A stretch of DNA of 64,000 nucleotides, taken from positions 1-64,000 of the forward strand of contig JAEXRW010000009.1 of NCBI GenBank assembly GCA_023454175.1, written 5' to 3'. The notes below the pieces were generated by a model. The model did not search any database. It was not told the origin of the DNA and worked only from the letters and a program-made list of their open reading frames with translations. Below are positions 17,742-26,657 of the stretch, piece by piece (positions within the stretch are counted from its first letter, which is position 1; the number at the start of each line of letters is the position of its first letter). The DNA is from Bacillota bacterium (GTDB lineage: Bacteria; Bacillota; Clostridia; Christensenellales; JAEXRW01). The position numbers were made by a program, and so were the translations under genes.

Positions 17742-18617
17742 ATGGATTGGAAGGATACCGTCCAGAAAATGATCGATCATATCGAAAGCCGTCTGCGCCA
17801 GGAGGGGAGCGTGCAGGAGGTCGCGCGGAGCGTGGGGTATTCCCCGTTCTACTGCTCCCGCGCGTTTTCCGCCGTCATGGGGATCACGCTGAAGGATTAC
17901 AGCCGGCTCCGCAGGATATCCTCCGCAGCAGTGGAGCTGCGGGATACCTCCCGAAGGATTTTGGATATCGCTGTGGATTACGGCTACTCCTCGCAGGAAG
18001 CCTTCACCCGCGCCTTCATCGATGCTTTCGATATAGCACCCGGCGCCTACCGCAGGGTGAAACGGCCCATCCCTCTTTTCCTGCCGCGCCCCGCCGAATT
18101 TAATTTTCATGGAAAAGGAGAGATCGTCATGCAGGAAAAATATCTCGGAGCAGTGAAAGTCACGTTCGTGGAAAAGCCCGCGCGCAAAATGCTCGTCTGG
18201 CATATGGAGGGCGCGGGGGATTACCACGCGCTCTGCGGCTCCCCCGGTGCGGCCGAGGCCTGGGGCCTGCTGGAGAGCATGGCCGGGACCCTGGGCGGCG
18301 TCATCGCGGCCTGGATCGAGCGCGGCGGTGAGACCATCTACGTCTGGGGCGTGGAATTCCCGGCCGGGTGGACAGGCGAAGTGCCCCAGGGGTTTGAAGT
18401 GATGGAAGCGCAAGCTTCCCGTTTCGTGAAGTTCTGCCACCCGCCCTACGCCGAGGAGGAACACGAACCCGTCGTGGAGGCGGTCTGGAACAGGAGCGAG
18501 ACGTACGATCCCGCAAGTATCGACTCCGAATGGGCCGATGACATGCAGCCGATGTACGAGGACGACCGGCCCGATGAAGGCTATATGGTCCTTCGCCCCA
18601 TAAGGAAAAAGGTATAA
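17742..18617 (+). CDS. AraC-family regulator with GyrI-like effector-binding domain
   Basis: 291 residues. Residues 8-105 hold two helix-turn-helix motifs (SVQEVARSVGYSPFYCSRAF and ILDIAVDYGYSSQEAFTRAF). Residues 125-290 form a GyrI/AraC_E_bind domain (VTFVEKPARKMLVWHMEG). This architecture is typical of MarA/Rob-like or BltR-type regulators that sense small hydrophobic compounds. AAAGGTGG precedes the ATG, and a strong terminator follows the stop. Divergent from the serine-hydrolase lipoprotein gene, with 268 bases between them. Confidence 0.88.
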   Translation: MDWKDTVQKMIDHIESRLRQEGSVQEVARSVGYSPFYCSRAFSAVMGITLKDYSRLRRISSAAVELRDTSRRILDIAVDYGYSSQEAFTRAFIDAFDIAPGAYRRVKRPIPLFLPRPAEFNFHGKGEIVMQEKYLGAVKVTFVEKPARKMLVWHMEGAGDYHALCGSPGAAEAWGLLESMAGTLGGVIAAWIERGGETIYVWGVEFPAGWTGEVPQGFEVMEAQASRFVKFCHPPYAEEEHEPVVEAVWNRSETYDPASIDSEWADDMQPMYEDDRPDEGYMVLRPIRKKV

Positions 18618-18620
18618 GGG

Positions 18621-18644
18621 AAAGAGGCTTCGGCCTCTTTTTTT
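18621..18644 (+). terminator. Terminator of the AraC-family gene
   Basis: AAAGAGGC-TTCG-GCCTCTTT followed by TTTT. Its 3' end meets the end of the convergent lipoprotein gene and can serve both. Confidence 0.9.
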
Positions 18645-20709
18645 AGAGTTGCTGGTCCAGCCAGGTCACATAGCCTTTGAAAACATATACGTGCACCAGC
18701 AGGGGCGCTGCCTGAGGGTTCACCAGGTCCGTCAGGTCGACCCATGTGATTGTCTTTTGCCCTTTTCCCTGGCTATTTGTATCTGTGATCATGATGCGGC
18801 ACATGCCGGTTAAGGGAAAAGATCGGACCTTGGTATTTTTATTCCGGACATATAGGCCGTTTGCATCTGGAGTCACTCCGTCTTCGGCAGCCTTGGCGAT
18901 CGCGACCGCACCGGTGTACAGTTCCACATAGTCGATATCGATCATATTCAACCCATTTTTGCTGTACATCTTTCTGATATATCCCCAGCTGTTCTCGGTC
19001 ACGCCCCCCGCCGGGTATACGGGTGCGGCCGGCTCTCCCGGGTCATAGGCCGGGGACAGCTGCTGTGTATTTGCCCATTTCTCCATGTCAAAGTATTTGC
19101 TCGCGTTCCACAGGACATAAGCTTCGGGTATGTCCAGTTCGCCGTCATCGCTGCCCTCCTGTTCACAGGCGTAATATATGGACACCCTCGCTTTGTTCTC
19201 CAGGGAAATGTAATCTTTCAGGATATCTTTTTCGATTCGCTTGTATTCTTTATCCTGCAGATAGCTGCCTTTCAAAAGGTCGGCATAGGTCAGACTCCTG
19301 CCCGTGTTCAGGTCAAAGGCCGTGCAGATTTCCACATTCCCGTCGCCTTCGAAGCAGGACACGTCCGTATCATAAGTGATGGTTAAAAAGTTCCCGAATT
19401 CCTTCGCGGTGGCGTATGTGGAGATCGTTGCGTCTTCTGCTGTTTCCCCGTCCAACCCCTGCAGTTTCAGGATGTTCTCCCTGTTCACATACTTCTGTTC
19501 AAACGCTGCGATGCTGTTGTTCAGGGTATCTTTCACACCGGGGTTTTGCATTTGTACCGCATGGACGCTGGTGCCGCCGTTCTCGTACCCGTATTCCCCG
19601 AAGCCGAAATTCGGCATGTATTTGTCCCCTGTAGTGGGGCCGAATAAGTTGCGGGAACCATTTTCTGCTGCCGGCATTGTTGAGATGAGGGGCAGCAGGC
19701 TGTCGTCGCGCATCAGTGGAGTCAGCATGTACGCAAGGTCATCCATATCGACGATAAAATACCGGTACGTGCACCAATCGCGCAGAGCGTTGAAATTGAA
19801 CCACGGACTGTCGTCATTGAATATGACTTGGAGCGTTGTACTGTATATGCTCCTCCGGATGAAAAAAGTGGGATGGTTTTTTTCAATGCCGGTAAAGGGC
19901 CGTTTCAGCACCTCGTTTTCGTCCAACCTCTGCTCCAGCATCTGCCCTGTTAGTTCCTTGTTGAGGGTATCCAGATAATCTGCACCCGCTTTGAAAAGGC
20001 CTTCAAGTGTCAAGGGTTTCCGGTTGACGAGATCCAGGCACAGCGTCCTGGAGGTGAAGGAATATGCATCCGGTACAGAAAATTCATCATCCCCGTCGCC
20101 CCAATAATAGGTGAAATTGTCGTCATAGTTGTACCAGGCCGTTACATCGTCTGGGCTCTTGTCGCCCAGTTCATATTTCACGATATCCGCGTCCGTAGGC
20201 CGGAAGACGCAGTAATCCTTGATTTTGATGCTTAGTAGCCCGCCGATGCCTGATGTTTCCGCAGTGACCTTCCGCATGAAAGTCGCGCCCGGGTATTTGG
20301 TCTCCAGGCCTCTCTCCTTGAAAAGCGCTTTGGTCTTGTCGATGGTGCTGGTATCCTTCAGGATCGGGCTGATGAAATCCCTGATTTGGCTTTCCACCCA
20401 TGTACGCAGTCCTTCATCCTTTATGTTTACAGCCTTCACGGTATCGTATGTGGTGACACAGCCGTCCTGCGTTATGGAGTTGTGTTGCGCTTCCGTCTGG
20501 ATGGATACATAATACCGCCATGCCCTGCGGGATGTCTTCCCAGTATCGGTCAGGATGGGAGCCACAGAATCAGACGGTGCCGGCGTTGATGATGGAGCAG
20601 CTGTTACGCCTTGGGAGGGGGTGGCAGTCGGCTGTGGGTCATATCTGCATCCTCCCAGTGCCAGAATCAGTACCATTGCCACTGCCATGATTGCAGCCAG
20701 CTTCTTCAT
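18643..20709 (-). CDS. Large lipoprotein of unknown function, paralogue 1
   Basis: 688 residues from ATG 20709, preceded by AGGAGAG. The signal peptide ends in LALGGC (lipobox), and a Thr/Pro/Ser linker runs to about residue 50. The body shares a block order with the next gene: RRAWRYYVSIQTE, TTYDTVKAVNIKDEGLRTWVE, KYPGATFMRKV, DYCVFRPTDADI, LCLDLVNRKPLTLEGL, LKRPFTGI, and a late FDLNTGRSLTYADLLKG. The late block resembles the C-terminal DUF3298/RsiV-like fold, in which 'dLnTGk.ltl.dlf' motifs occur. About 135 residues at the C terminus are extra relative to the paralogue. Function unknown; extracellular, membrane-anchored. Confidence 0.8.
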   Translation of the reverse strand: MKKLAAIMAVAMVLILALGGCRYDPQPTATPSQGVTAAPSSTPAPSDSVAPILTDTGKTSRRAWRYYVSIQTEAQHNSITQDGCVTTYDTVKAVNIKDEGLRTWVESQIRDFISPILKDTSTIDKTKALFKERGLETKYPGATFMRKVTAETSGIGGLLSIKIKDYCVFRPTDADIVKYELGDKSPDDVTAWYNYDDNFTYYWGDGDDEFSVPDAYSFTSRTLCLDLVNRKPLTLEGLFKAGADYLDTLNKELTGQMLEQRLDENEVLKRPFTGIEKNHPTFFIRRSIYSTTLQVIFNDDSPWFNFNALRDWCTYRYFIVDMDDLAYMLTPLMRDDSLLPLISTMPAAENGSRNLFGPTTGDKYMPNFGFGEYGYENGGTSVHAVQMQNPGVKDTLNNSIAAFEQKYVNRENILKLQGLDGETAEDATISTYATAKEFGNFLTITYDTDVSCFEGDGNVEICTAFDLNTGRSLTYADLLKGSYLQDKEYKRIEKDILKDYISLENKARVSIYYACEQEGSDDGELDIPEAYVLWNASKYFDMEKWANTQQLSPAYDPGEPAAPVYPAGGVTENSWGYIRKMYSKNGLNMIDIDYVELYTGAVAIAKAAEDGVTPDANGLYVRNKNTKVRSFPLTGMCRIMITDTNSQGKGQKTITWVDLTDLVNPQAAPLLVHVYVFKGYVTWLDQQL

Positions 20710-20890
20710 TTCGCTCTCCTGCCGTTTCTGCATGATTTCAGTTATGCCTTGGGTGCCGTTTGGATGGTGTAAAAACAAATATCCCCTGCTGGAGCTACCA
20801 TGATTATACATCATTAGCCCCGGCAGGGGTATATCATCGTTTTTTCTGGTATCACCTGATCATAGGGTTTACTTCGCTATCGGGCTCGCG

Positions 20891-20980
20891 CATTGTCAAT
20901 TGTCCATTCTCAATTGTCAATTGCCTCTCCCCCGCAGGGCGTCCCCCAATTCTCCATTCTCCATTTTCAATTCTCAATTA
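20891..20980 (-). repeat. Stop-anchored heptad element 2 (family A)
   Basis: The TAA stop of the 552-aa lipoprotein gene starts the array (TAATTGA, GAATTGA, AAATGGA, GAATGGA). CGCCCTGCGGGGG and a second AATTGAC array follow. Confidence 0.75.
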
Positions 20981-22636
20981 TTTAAGCTTCCCCCACTTCT
21001 CCCAGTCGAAGTACTGCTGCCCGCATTCCTGTGACACGATACGCGCCATCCACGCCCGCTCCTCCGTCTTCACGTCTGCCGTGTAATAGAGACATACGCG
21101 CCCGTCCCGGTTCAGGTTTACTAAATCTGTAGCCTTTGAACTGATTTTCTCGTATTCTGGGGTTGTGAAATACGCCTTTTTGACCAGGTCCCTCGCCGTC
21201 AGCCTCTTCCCTGTATTCAGGTCAAAGCTCACGTCCAGCCCCGCCATCCGCATGTTGAAGGAGATGCGGTAGGAAATCTCCAATATGTTCCCTATCTCCT
21301 GTACGTACGCGCTGTACCCGGGTTTGTTTGCCGTCTCTATCCTGTATCCTGCCGATTGCGGGTCCACCCTTGCCTCGGGGAAAAAGAGTGTATCCATGAT
21401 GTATGCATCGTTCAGGTATTTCCCTTCAAATTCCGCGATCCCCGCGTTGATCTTCTCCATAACTGTGCTGTTTGCCAGTTTCGTAACGCGTACCTGTTTT
21501 TTTCCGTTCGTGATGGCGTATTCCGCCAGCCCCAGGTCCGGCATGTACTTTTCCCCCTGTGCCGTGCCGTACATGCTCTCCCCTGCAGGTAACCGGTCCA
21601 GCTTCGGCAGCAGCGTATCGTCATACAGGATGGGGGCCAGCATTTTACCCGCACCCTGCTGGTCGGGGCTGATCATCCTGTAGGTGCACCACCAGTTCGG
21701 GGCCTCCAGGTTGAACCACGGGTTCCCTTCGTTGAACCCGATCAGGATCGTCAGGCCCCCCGGCCCGTAGTTCTGGATGCAGAAGCAGTCGTGATCCGCG
21801 CCCACCCCGCTGAACGGCCGCTTCAGCACTTCGGCTTCATTCAGCTTCATATCTTGTATCCACTTGGAGAGGGCCACGTTCAGCTTCTGCAGCCCGGATT
21901 CTCCCCGCAGCAGGTCCATCAGCTTCATGGGCCTGCGCTCTATCATGTTCAGGCATTTTGTTTGGATCCGGTATGCGTACGCCCCGGCATACCGGGTGGT
22001 CCCGTTCTCGTCTGAATGCATGAAGGTGTTTTCATAGAAATAGGATAGCCCGCCCTGCCCGTTGTCCCAGCCCAGCCTGTCCCGCTGGATATCCGCATCC
22101 GCGGGCCGGAATACGGTATAATCCGTCGCCAGCAGGCTGAATACCCCGCCCGAGGAAAAGGCGTTTACATTCACCCTGCGGAGGAATATACTGCCCGGGT
22201 AGACCTTGTCCATACCCTTGTAGGTGAACATCTGACGGGCCTTTTGGATGCCGCTTTCATCCTGCAGGATCCCGTTTGTGAATGCATCGATCTCCCCGTC
22301 CAGCCAAGCTTTCAGCCCCGCTTCTTTTATGCCCTTTGCTTTAACTGTCGTATATGTCGTCTTGCAGTCCCCCTGCATCATCACCGTTTCCGGCGTGGTC
22401 TCGGTGGGGATGTAAACGAAATGCCGCCACGCCCGTTTGTCATTGCTGGCATTGACGGTCTGTACAGGCAAAGGGGTAGTGCTCTGAGCCGGTGTCGGTG
22501 AAACGGCTGCGGCAGTGGTCTGTCGACTGGCTTGTGCGCTTTGGACAGGCTGCGCCGAACCTGCATTTTGTCCGCCGCAGGATGCCAGTAAGAAAACCAT
22601 GCATATGCAAAGGAATAGATGCCTTGTCTTTCTCAT
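20978..22636 (-). CDS. Lipoprotein of unknown function, paralogue 2
   Basis: 552 residues. Signal peptide ending LLASC, then an Ala/Gln/Pro/Thr-rich linker to about residue 65. Shared blocks with the neighbouring 688-aa lipoprotein include DKRAWRHFVYIPTE, TTYTTVKAKGIKEAGLKAWLD, YPGSIFLRRV, DYTVFRPADADI, CLNMIERRPMKLMDLL, LKRPFSGV and SFDLNTGKRLTARDLV, so the two genes arose by tandem duplication. GGAG precedes the ATG by 9 bases. The end of the gene coincides with a heptad repeat array. Function unknown; secreted and lipid-anchored. Confidence 0.8.
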   Translation of the reverse strand: MRKTRHLFLCICMVFLLASCGGQNAGSAQPVQSAQASRQTTAAAVSPTPAQSTTPLPVQTVNASNDKRAWRHFVYIPTETTPETVMMQGDCKTTYTTVKAKGIKEAGLKAWLDGEIDAFTNGILQDESGIQKARQMFTYKGMDKVYPGSIFLRRVNVNAFSSGGVFSLLATDYTVFRPADADIQRDRLGWDNGQGGLSYFYENTFMHSDENGTTRYAGAYAYRIQTKCLNMIERRPMKLMDLLRGESGLQKLNVALSKWIQDMKLNEAEVLKRPFSGVGADHDCFCIQNYGPGGLTILIGFNEGNPWFNLEAPNWWCTYRMISPDQQGAGKMLAPILYDDTLLPKLDRLPAGESMYGTAQGEKYMPDLGLAEYAITNGKKQVRVTKLANSTVMEKINAGIAEFEGKYLNDAYIMDTLFFPEARVDPQSAGYRIETANKPGYSAYVQEIGNILEISYRISFNMRMAGLDVSFDLNTGKRLTARDLVKKAYFTTPEYEKISSKATDLVNLNRDGRVCLYYTADVKTEERAWMARIVSQECGQQYFDWEKWGKLK

Positions 22637-22683
22637 GTCTTTACTCCGTTATCATAAGGGGTAACCGTTAATCCTCCTGTTGT

Positions 22684-22762
22684 CCCCCCCGCAGGGCCAT
22701 AGAATCATGCCCGAAGGGCATCCCAAAATGATTAACTATTAACTGTTAATTCTTAATTAATT
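22684..22762 (-). repeat. Stop-anchored heptad element 3 (family A)
   Basis: TAATTAA-type heptads begin at the stop of the PstS-like gene. GGGATGCCC-TTC-GGGCATGATTCTATGG and CCCTGCGGGG follow. Confidence 0.75.
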
Positions 22763-23704
22763 CAACGGTTTCAGCGTCACGTATCCGCTTTCGTCCGCAC
22801 ACCGCTGCCCATCATCGCTCAAGATCCACCCCAGCAGCTTTCGTGCCGGGCTGCCTGCAGGCGCATCCTTGCGCAGCACTGCAAAATACGCGCTCAGCAG
22901 CGGGTACTCTCCCGAGCTGATGGTCTTCTTGTCCGGGATCACTCCGTTCACGCCCAGCAGCTTTGCCCCTTCCCGCACGTACATGTCCGTCGCATAGTAG
23001 AATACGGAATACCCAAGGGAGGCCTTTCCCGTTTCATACGAGGCCACTTCCTCCACCAGGTCCCCCATCCCCTCCGCCACCAGGTTGGTGGGCGGTTTCA
23101 TGAGGGCCTTGCCTTTCATCACCAGCTCCAGGAAGAGCGTCTGGCTCCCCGAGTTTTCAGGCCGCTGGTAGGGGATGATGGCTTCGTCAGGCCCGCCGAC
23201 TTCTTTCCAGTTCCTGATCTTGCCTTCATAGACATTTTGCAGTTGTTCCATCGTCAGGCTCGTGACAGGGTTGCTCTTGTTCACGAGGAAGATGAACCCT
23301 TCCCGTACCACAGGTACTACCTCCAGCTCGATCCCTTTTTCCTTCGCCAGCGCCAGCTCCCCTTCCGATGGCGGCGTCACGAAGATGATGTCGCATTTTC
23401 CGTCCAGCAGGTTCACATACGCGTTGTGCGTCGTGTTGTGGTGGATGTATGCCGTAGCCTCCGCGTCCGTCAGCTTCAGCAGCTTCTTTGCGATCCCTTC
23501 CGAGAGCGGGATGGTCGCGGTGGAGCCGTCGATGCGCGGCATAACCTCCTTTGTCCACCCTTCGGTAGGCGGGGCGGAAGGCAGCGGCGCGGTGCTCGGG
23601 GCTGATGGGGTCGTGATGGGGCTGGGCGATGTCGCTGGCTGTATGGGTGTGCACCCCGCCAGCGCGATTAGAAATAGAACGAAGATTACAGCGGTTTTAC
23701 GCAT
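22757..23704 (-). CDS. PstS-like substrate-binding lipoprotein
   Basis: 315 residues. Lipobox ALAGC, then an Ala/Pro/Ser/Thr linker to about residue 50. The periplasmic-binding fold (PBP-like) begins with PRIDGSTATIPLSEGIAKKLL, the phosphate-binding-loop signature of PstS-type proteins. NPVTSLTMEQLQNVYEGKIRNWKEVGG and YQRPENSGSQTLF are also typical of phosphate ABC binding proteins. No permease or ATPase gene is adjacent, so it may be an orphan sensor or binding protein. Two palindromic operator-like sites lie upstream. The linkage to three other lipoproteins on the same strand suggests surface function. Confidence 0.85.
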   Translation of the reverse strand: MRKTAVIFVLFLIALAGCTPIQPATSPSPITTPSAPSTAPLPSAPPTEGWTKEVMPRIDGSTATIPLSEGIAKKLLKLTDAEATAYIHHNTTHNAYVNLLDGKCDIIFVTPPSEGELALAKEKGIELEVVPVVREGFIFLVNKSNPVTSLTMEQLQNVYEGKIRNWKEVGGPDEAIIPYQRPENSGSQTLFLELVMKGKALMKPPTNLVAEGMGDLVEEVASYETGKASLGYSVFYYATDMYVREGAKLLGVNGVIPDKKTISSGEYPLLSAYFAVLRKDAPAGSPARKLLGWILSDDGQRCADESGYVTLKPLN

Positions 23705-23729
23705 GGTTCGTCCCTCCTTGGTTTGACAG

Positions 23730-23781
23730 ACTATAGCTATAGTATTGCACTTAGACTATCATTATAGTCTGTGTTTGTCAA
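23730..23781 (-). promoter_or_regulatory. Paired palindromes and -35 hexamer upstream of the PstS-like gene
   Basis: Palindrome ACTATAGCTATAGT (23730-23743) and inverted repeat AGACTAT-CATT-ATAGTCT (23753-23770) share half-sites. TTGACA (23781-23776, minus) precedes them, with TAGTCT 17 bases further on. The layout suggests a dimeric repressor acting on the promoter. Confidence 0.5.
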
Positions 23782-23828
23782 CAGGTTCGTCAGCCTCATA
23801 AACCTGCTCATCCGGGTTGGTACCAGGG

Positions 23829-24722
23829 TCAATTGTTATCTGTCTTGATCAGGTTTTCGTCGAATTCCCCTTTGTCGGTCTTCTCCACCGTCTTCCCGTC
23901 CAGGCTCATCCGGTAATTCCCTTCGTAATACGGCATCCCGCCCGTATCGTCCAGTCTGTAGTTAAAATAGATCCATCCGTTTTTGACTTCCTTGATGTCC
24001 GGGAAGAATACGACGTATCCGGCGTAATCCGCGCCCATCTTCTCGATGATGGTTGCTTCGTCGGGTAGCTTGATCGTGTATTTCTTGACCTGCTCGCAGC
24101 CGCTGTCCGCGGTATACAGGGCGTTCTCGTTGAACGGATCGAAATAGATCCGGCCGTCGAACACCTTTATATCCATCTGGTCGTACGGCATTTTCTTCTG
24201 ATTGCTGCCGTTGAGGCCCATGCGCACCGTTTCCCAGTGCCCGAAGTCCCCGAAAGTGAGGTTCTTGTAGACATAGATATAGTTGCCGGCGAGTATGAAC
24301 TTGAATCCCGTGATGCCCAGTCCGGTATCGCCGCTCCCGTTCGTTTTCACCCGCCTGATGGGGCACTCGTATTCCTCTTTGATATGGGTCATGTGCTTCC
24401 AGTCGGCGTAGTAGATCCATTCCCCGTTCGTCACTCTCATATCCTTGAACATTTCCTGTTTCTCCGCTGCTTCGCTGTCCAGGGCGGTACTCGGTTTGGG
24501 AGAGGGTTTGATGGCAGGAGTTGGCGTCGTGGCGATGACCGGCGTTTCCGGTTCCGCAGGGGTCGCTGCCGGTGTGGGGGATATGGATGGGCTGGGTGTC
24601 GGCGTGGGTGTCGCCGCCGGGCTTGCCGACGGCACCGGTGTCTCAGTGGGGATCTTGATGCATCCGCTCAGCAGGGCGATGAGCAGCAGGGCAAGCGCGG
24701 TATGGATAAGGCCCTTCTTCAT
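23829..24722 (-). CDS. Lipoprotein with Pro/Thr linker and DUF5050-like beta-propeller
   Basis: 297 residues from ATG 24722 (AGGAG upstream). Signal peptide ending LLSGC, then a long Pro/Thr/Ser/Ala linker (about 25-80). The remainder has repeated GEWIYYADW, GNYIYVYKN, DGRIYFDPF and NGWIYFNYR units, each followed by a polar KTNG or LNGSN turn. That pattern is typical of DUF5050-type beta-propeller blades seen in Clostridia surface proteins. Probably a surface-exposed binding protein. The divergent helicase gene starts about 210 bases away. Confidence 0.8.
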   Translation of the reverse strand: MKKGLIHTALALLLIALLSGCIKIPTETPVPSASPAATPTPTPSPSISPTPAATPAEPETPVIATTPTPAIKPSPKPSTALDSEAAEKQEMFKDMRVTNGEWIYYADWKHMTHIKEEYECPIRRVKTNGSGDTGLGITGFKFILAGNYIYVYKNLTFGDFGHWETVRMGLNGSNQKKMPYDQMDIKVFDGRIYFDPFNENALYTADSGCEQVKKYTIKLPDEATIIEKMGADYAGYVVFFPDIKEVKNGWIYFNYRLDDTGGMPYYEGNYRMSLDGKTVEKTDKGEFDENLIKTDNN

Positions 24723-24931
24723 ATTCGACACGCTCCTTTGATTATACTATTGACTGGTTTGCACCATTATAATCCTTTTCTTTCCAGATGCACAAGCATC
24801 TGTATCCATAAAATCCGTTTGTTCCGGCAAGAATACATGCTGGAAGGAGAAGGCAATCCGCTTGCCTGTTTCGCCCTGGCTGTATTATGATATGGTTTTG
24901 CAATGATGATGTTTTAAAAGGAAGTTATCGA

Positions 24932-26584
24932 ATGGAAAGCGTATTTTTCAAGGATCTCGGTCTTTCGGAGCAGATTCTGCAGGCCGTGGCGGATATGGGC
25001 TTCGAGGAAGCCACCCCCATCCAGGCCTCAGCCATACCCCCTGTGATGGAAGGGAGGGATGTCATCGGCCAGGCGCTCACAGGCACCGGCAAGACGTCCG
25101 CCTTCGGTATCCCCGCCATTGAAAAGGTGGATACCGAAGGATCCGCCATACAGGTCCTCATACTCTGCCCCACCCGCGAGCTCGCCATCCAGGTCTCCGA
25201 GGAGCTGCGGCTTCTGTCCAAGTACAAAAGCGACGTGAATATCCTTCCCGTCTATGGCGGCCAGCCCATCGAGCGCCAGTTCATCGGCCTGCGCAAGCGT
25301 CCCCAGATCGTCATCGGCACGCCCGGACGCGTCATGGACCATATGCGCAGGAAGACCATCAAGCTGTCCAGCCTGCGGATGCTCGTGCTGGATGAAGCCG
25401 ACGAGATGTTGAATATGGGCTTCCGGGAGGATATCGATACCATCCTGCAGGAGGCGCCGTCTGAACGGCAGACCCTGCTGTTTTCAGCCACCATGCCCAG
25501 GCCCATTCTGGAATTGACGAAGTTGTACCAAAAGGACCCTCTCCATATCGCCACCTCCCGCCAGGAGGTCACCGTCCCCAAGATCGAGCAGTATTACCTG
25601 GAGGTGCGCGACCACGCCCGGCTGGAAGTGCTCTCCCGGTTGATAGATGCCAATAACCTGCACCTCTGCCTGGTATTTTGCAATACCAAAAAGCGTGTGG
25701 ATGAGCTTTCCCTGGGCCTGCAGGCGCGCGGTTATTCCGCCGAAGCCCTGCACGGGGACATGAAGCAGACCGAGCGGGATAAGGTCATGCACCGTTTCCG
25801 CACCGGTCAGATTAATGTCCTCATCGCCACCGACGTCGCCGCCCGCGGCATCGACGTGGACGACATCGAGGCGGTATTCAACTACGACCTGCCCCAGGAC
25901 CAGGAGTATTACGTGCACCGCATCGGCCGCACGGGCCGCGCCGGCAAATCCGGCCGCGCCTACACCTTCGTCGCGGGCCATGAGATCTATGACCTGCGCC
26001 AGATTCAGCAATTCGCCAAGACCCATATCAAGCTCCTCCGTCCGCCCACACTCACGGATGTGGAAGCCGGCCGCATGGGCCAGGTCATGGACAAGTTGAA
26101 ATCCGCCATTGAAGCGGGAGGATATGCAGAATACACTTCGTACATCGAGAAGGCCTTGGAGGAGATGAACGCCGTCACCGAAGGGGAGGGAGACCTCACC
26201 ACGCTGGATATTGCCGCCGCCCTGCTCAAGCTGGTGGCGGGTCCCGCTATGACGGATGCCAACATGGAGCTGGATATCGACCGTGGCATTTTTGAGCCGA
26301 CGAAACTGGAGGACCGCGGCGCGATGGCGAGGATGTTCATCAATGTCGGGCGCATGGACCGCATCCAGCCCGGCAACATCGTCTCCTCCATAGCCACCCG
26401 CGCCGGCATCCCCGGCAAGGTGATCGGTTCCATCGAGATCTATGATAAATGCACGTTCGTCGAGGTCCCGCGCGAATACGTGCGTAAGGTCCAGGACGCG
26501 ATGAATAATTTCACGCTGAAGGGCCGCCGCATCCGCATGCACGAGGACGAAGGCCGCCCGGCACGCAGTTATAAAAGAAGATAA
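24932..26584 (+). CDS. DEAD-box ATP-dependent RNA helicase with DbpA-type RNA-binding domain
   Basis: 550 residues from ATG 24932, preceded by AAGGAAG. Motifs in order: Q motif (FEEATPIQASAIP), I (ALTGTGKT), Ia (PTRELA), GG, Ib (TPGRVMD), II (DEAD), III (SAT), IV (LVFCNT), V (TDVAARGIDV), VI (HRIGRTGRAG). Residues about 475-550 form a DbpA/RRM-like domain (FINVGRMDRIQPGNIVSSI) and end in a basic RSYKRR tail. CshA/DeaD-type helicases act in ribosome assembly, mRNA decay and cold adaptation. A strong terminator follows. A copy of the last codons and terminator is repeated at 27855-27975. Confidence 0.93.
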   Translation: MESVFFKDLGLSEQILQAVADMGFEEATPIQASAIPPVMEGRDVIGQALTGTGKTSAFGIPAIEKVDTEGSAIQVLILCPTRELAIQVSEELRLLSKYKSDVNILPVYGGQPIERQFIGLRKRPQIVIGTPGRVMDHMRRKTIKLSSLRMLVLDEADEMLNMGFREDIDTILQEAPSERQTLLFSATMPRPILELTKLYQKDPLHIATSRQEVTVPKIEQYYLEVRDHARLEVLSRLIDANNLHLCLVFCNTKKRVDELSLGLQARGYSAEALHGDMKQTERDKVMHRFRTGQINVLIATDVAARGIDVDDIEAVFNYDLPQDQEYYVHRIGRTGRAGKSGRAYTFVAGHEIYDLRQIQQFAKTHIKLLRPPTLTDVEAGRMGQVMDKLKSAIEAGGYAEYTSYIEKALEEMNAVTEGEGDLTTLDIAAALLKLVAGPAMTDANMELDIDRGIFEPTKLEDRGAMARMFINVGRMDRIQPGNIVSSIATRAGIPGKVIGSIEIYDKCTFVEVPREYVRKVQDAMNNFTLKGRRIRMHEDEGRPARSYKRR

Positions 26585-26604
26585 TAAACAATCGGTAATG
26601 AACA

Positions 26605-26632
26605 AAAGGCACGCCGATACCGGCGTGCCTTT
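26605..26632 (+). terminator. Terminator of the DEAD-box helicase gene
   Basis: AAAGGCACGCCG / CGGCGTGCCTTT, 12-bp stem with a 4-base loop. Confidence 0.85.
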
Positions 26633-26657
26633 CGTCTTATATTCTGAAAATCATCAG

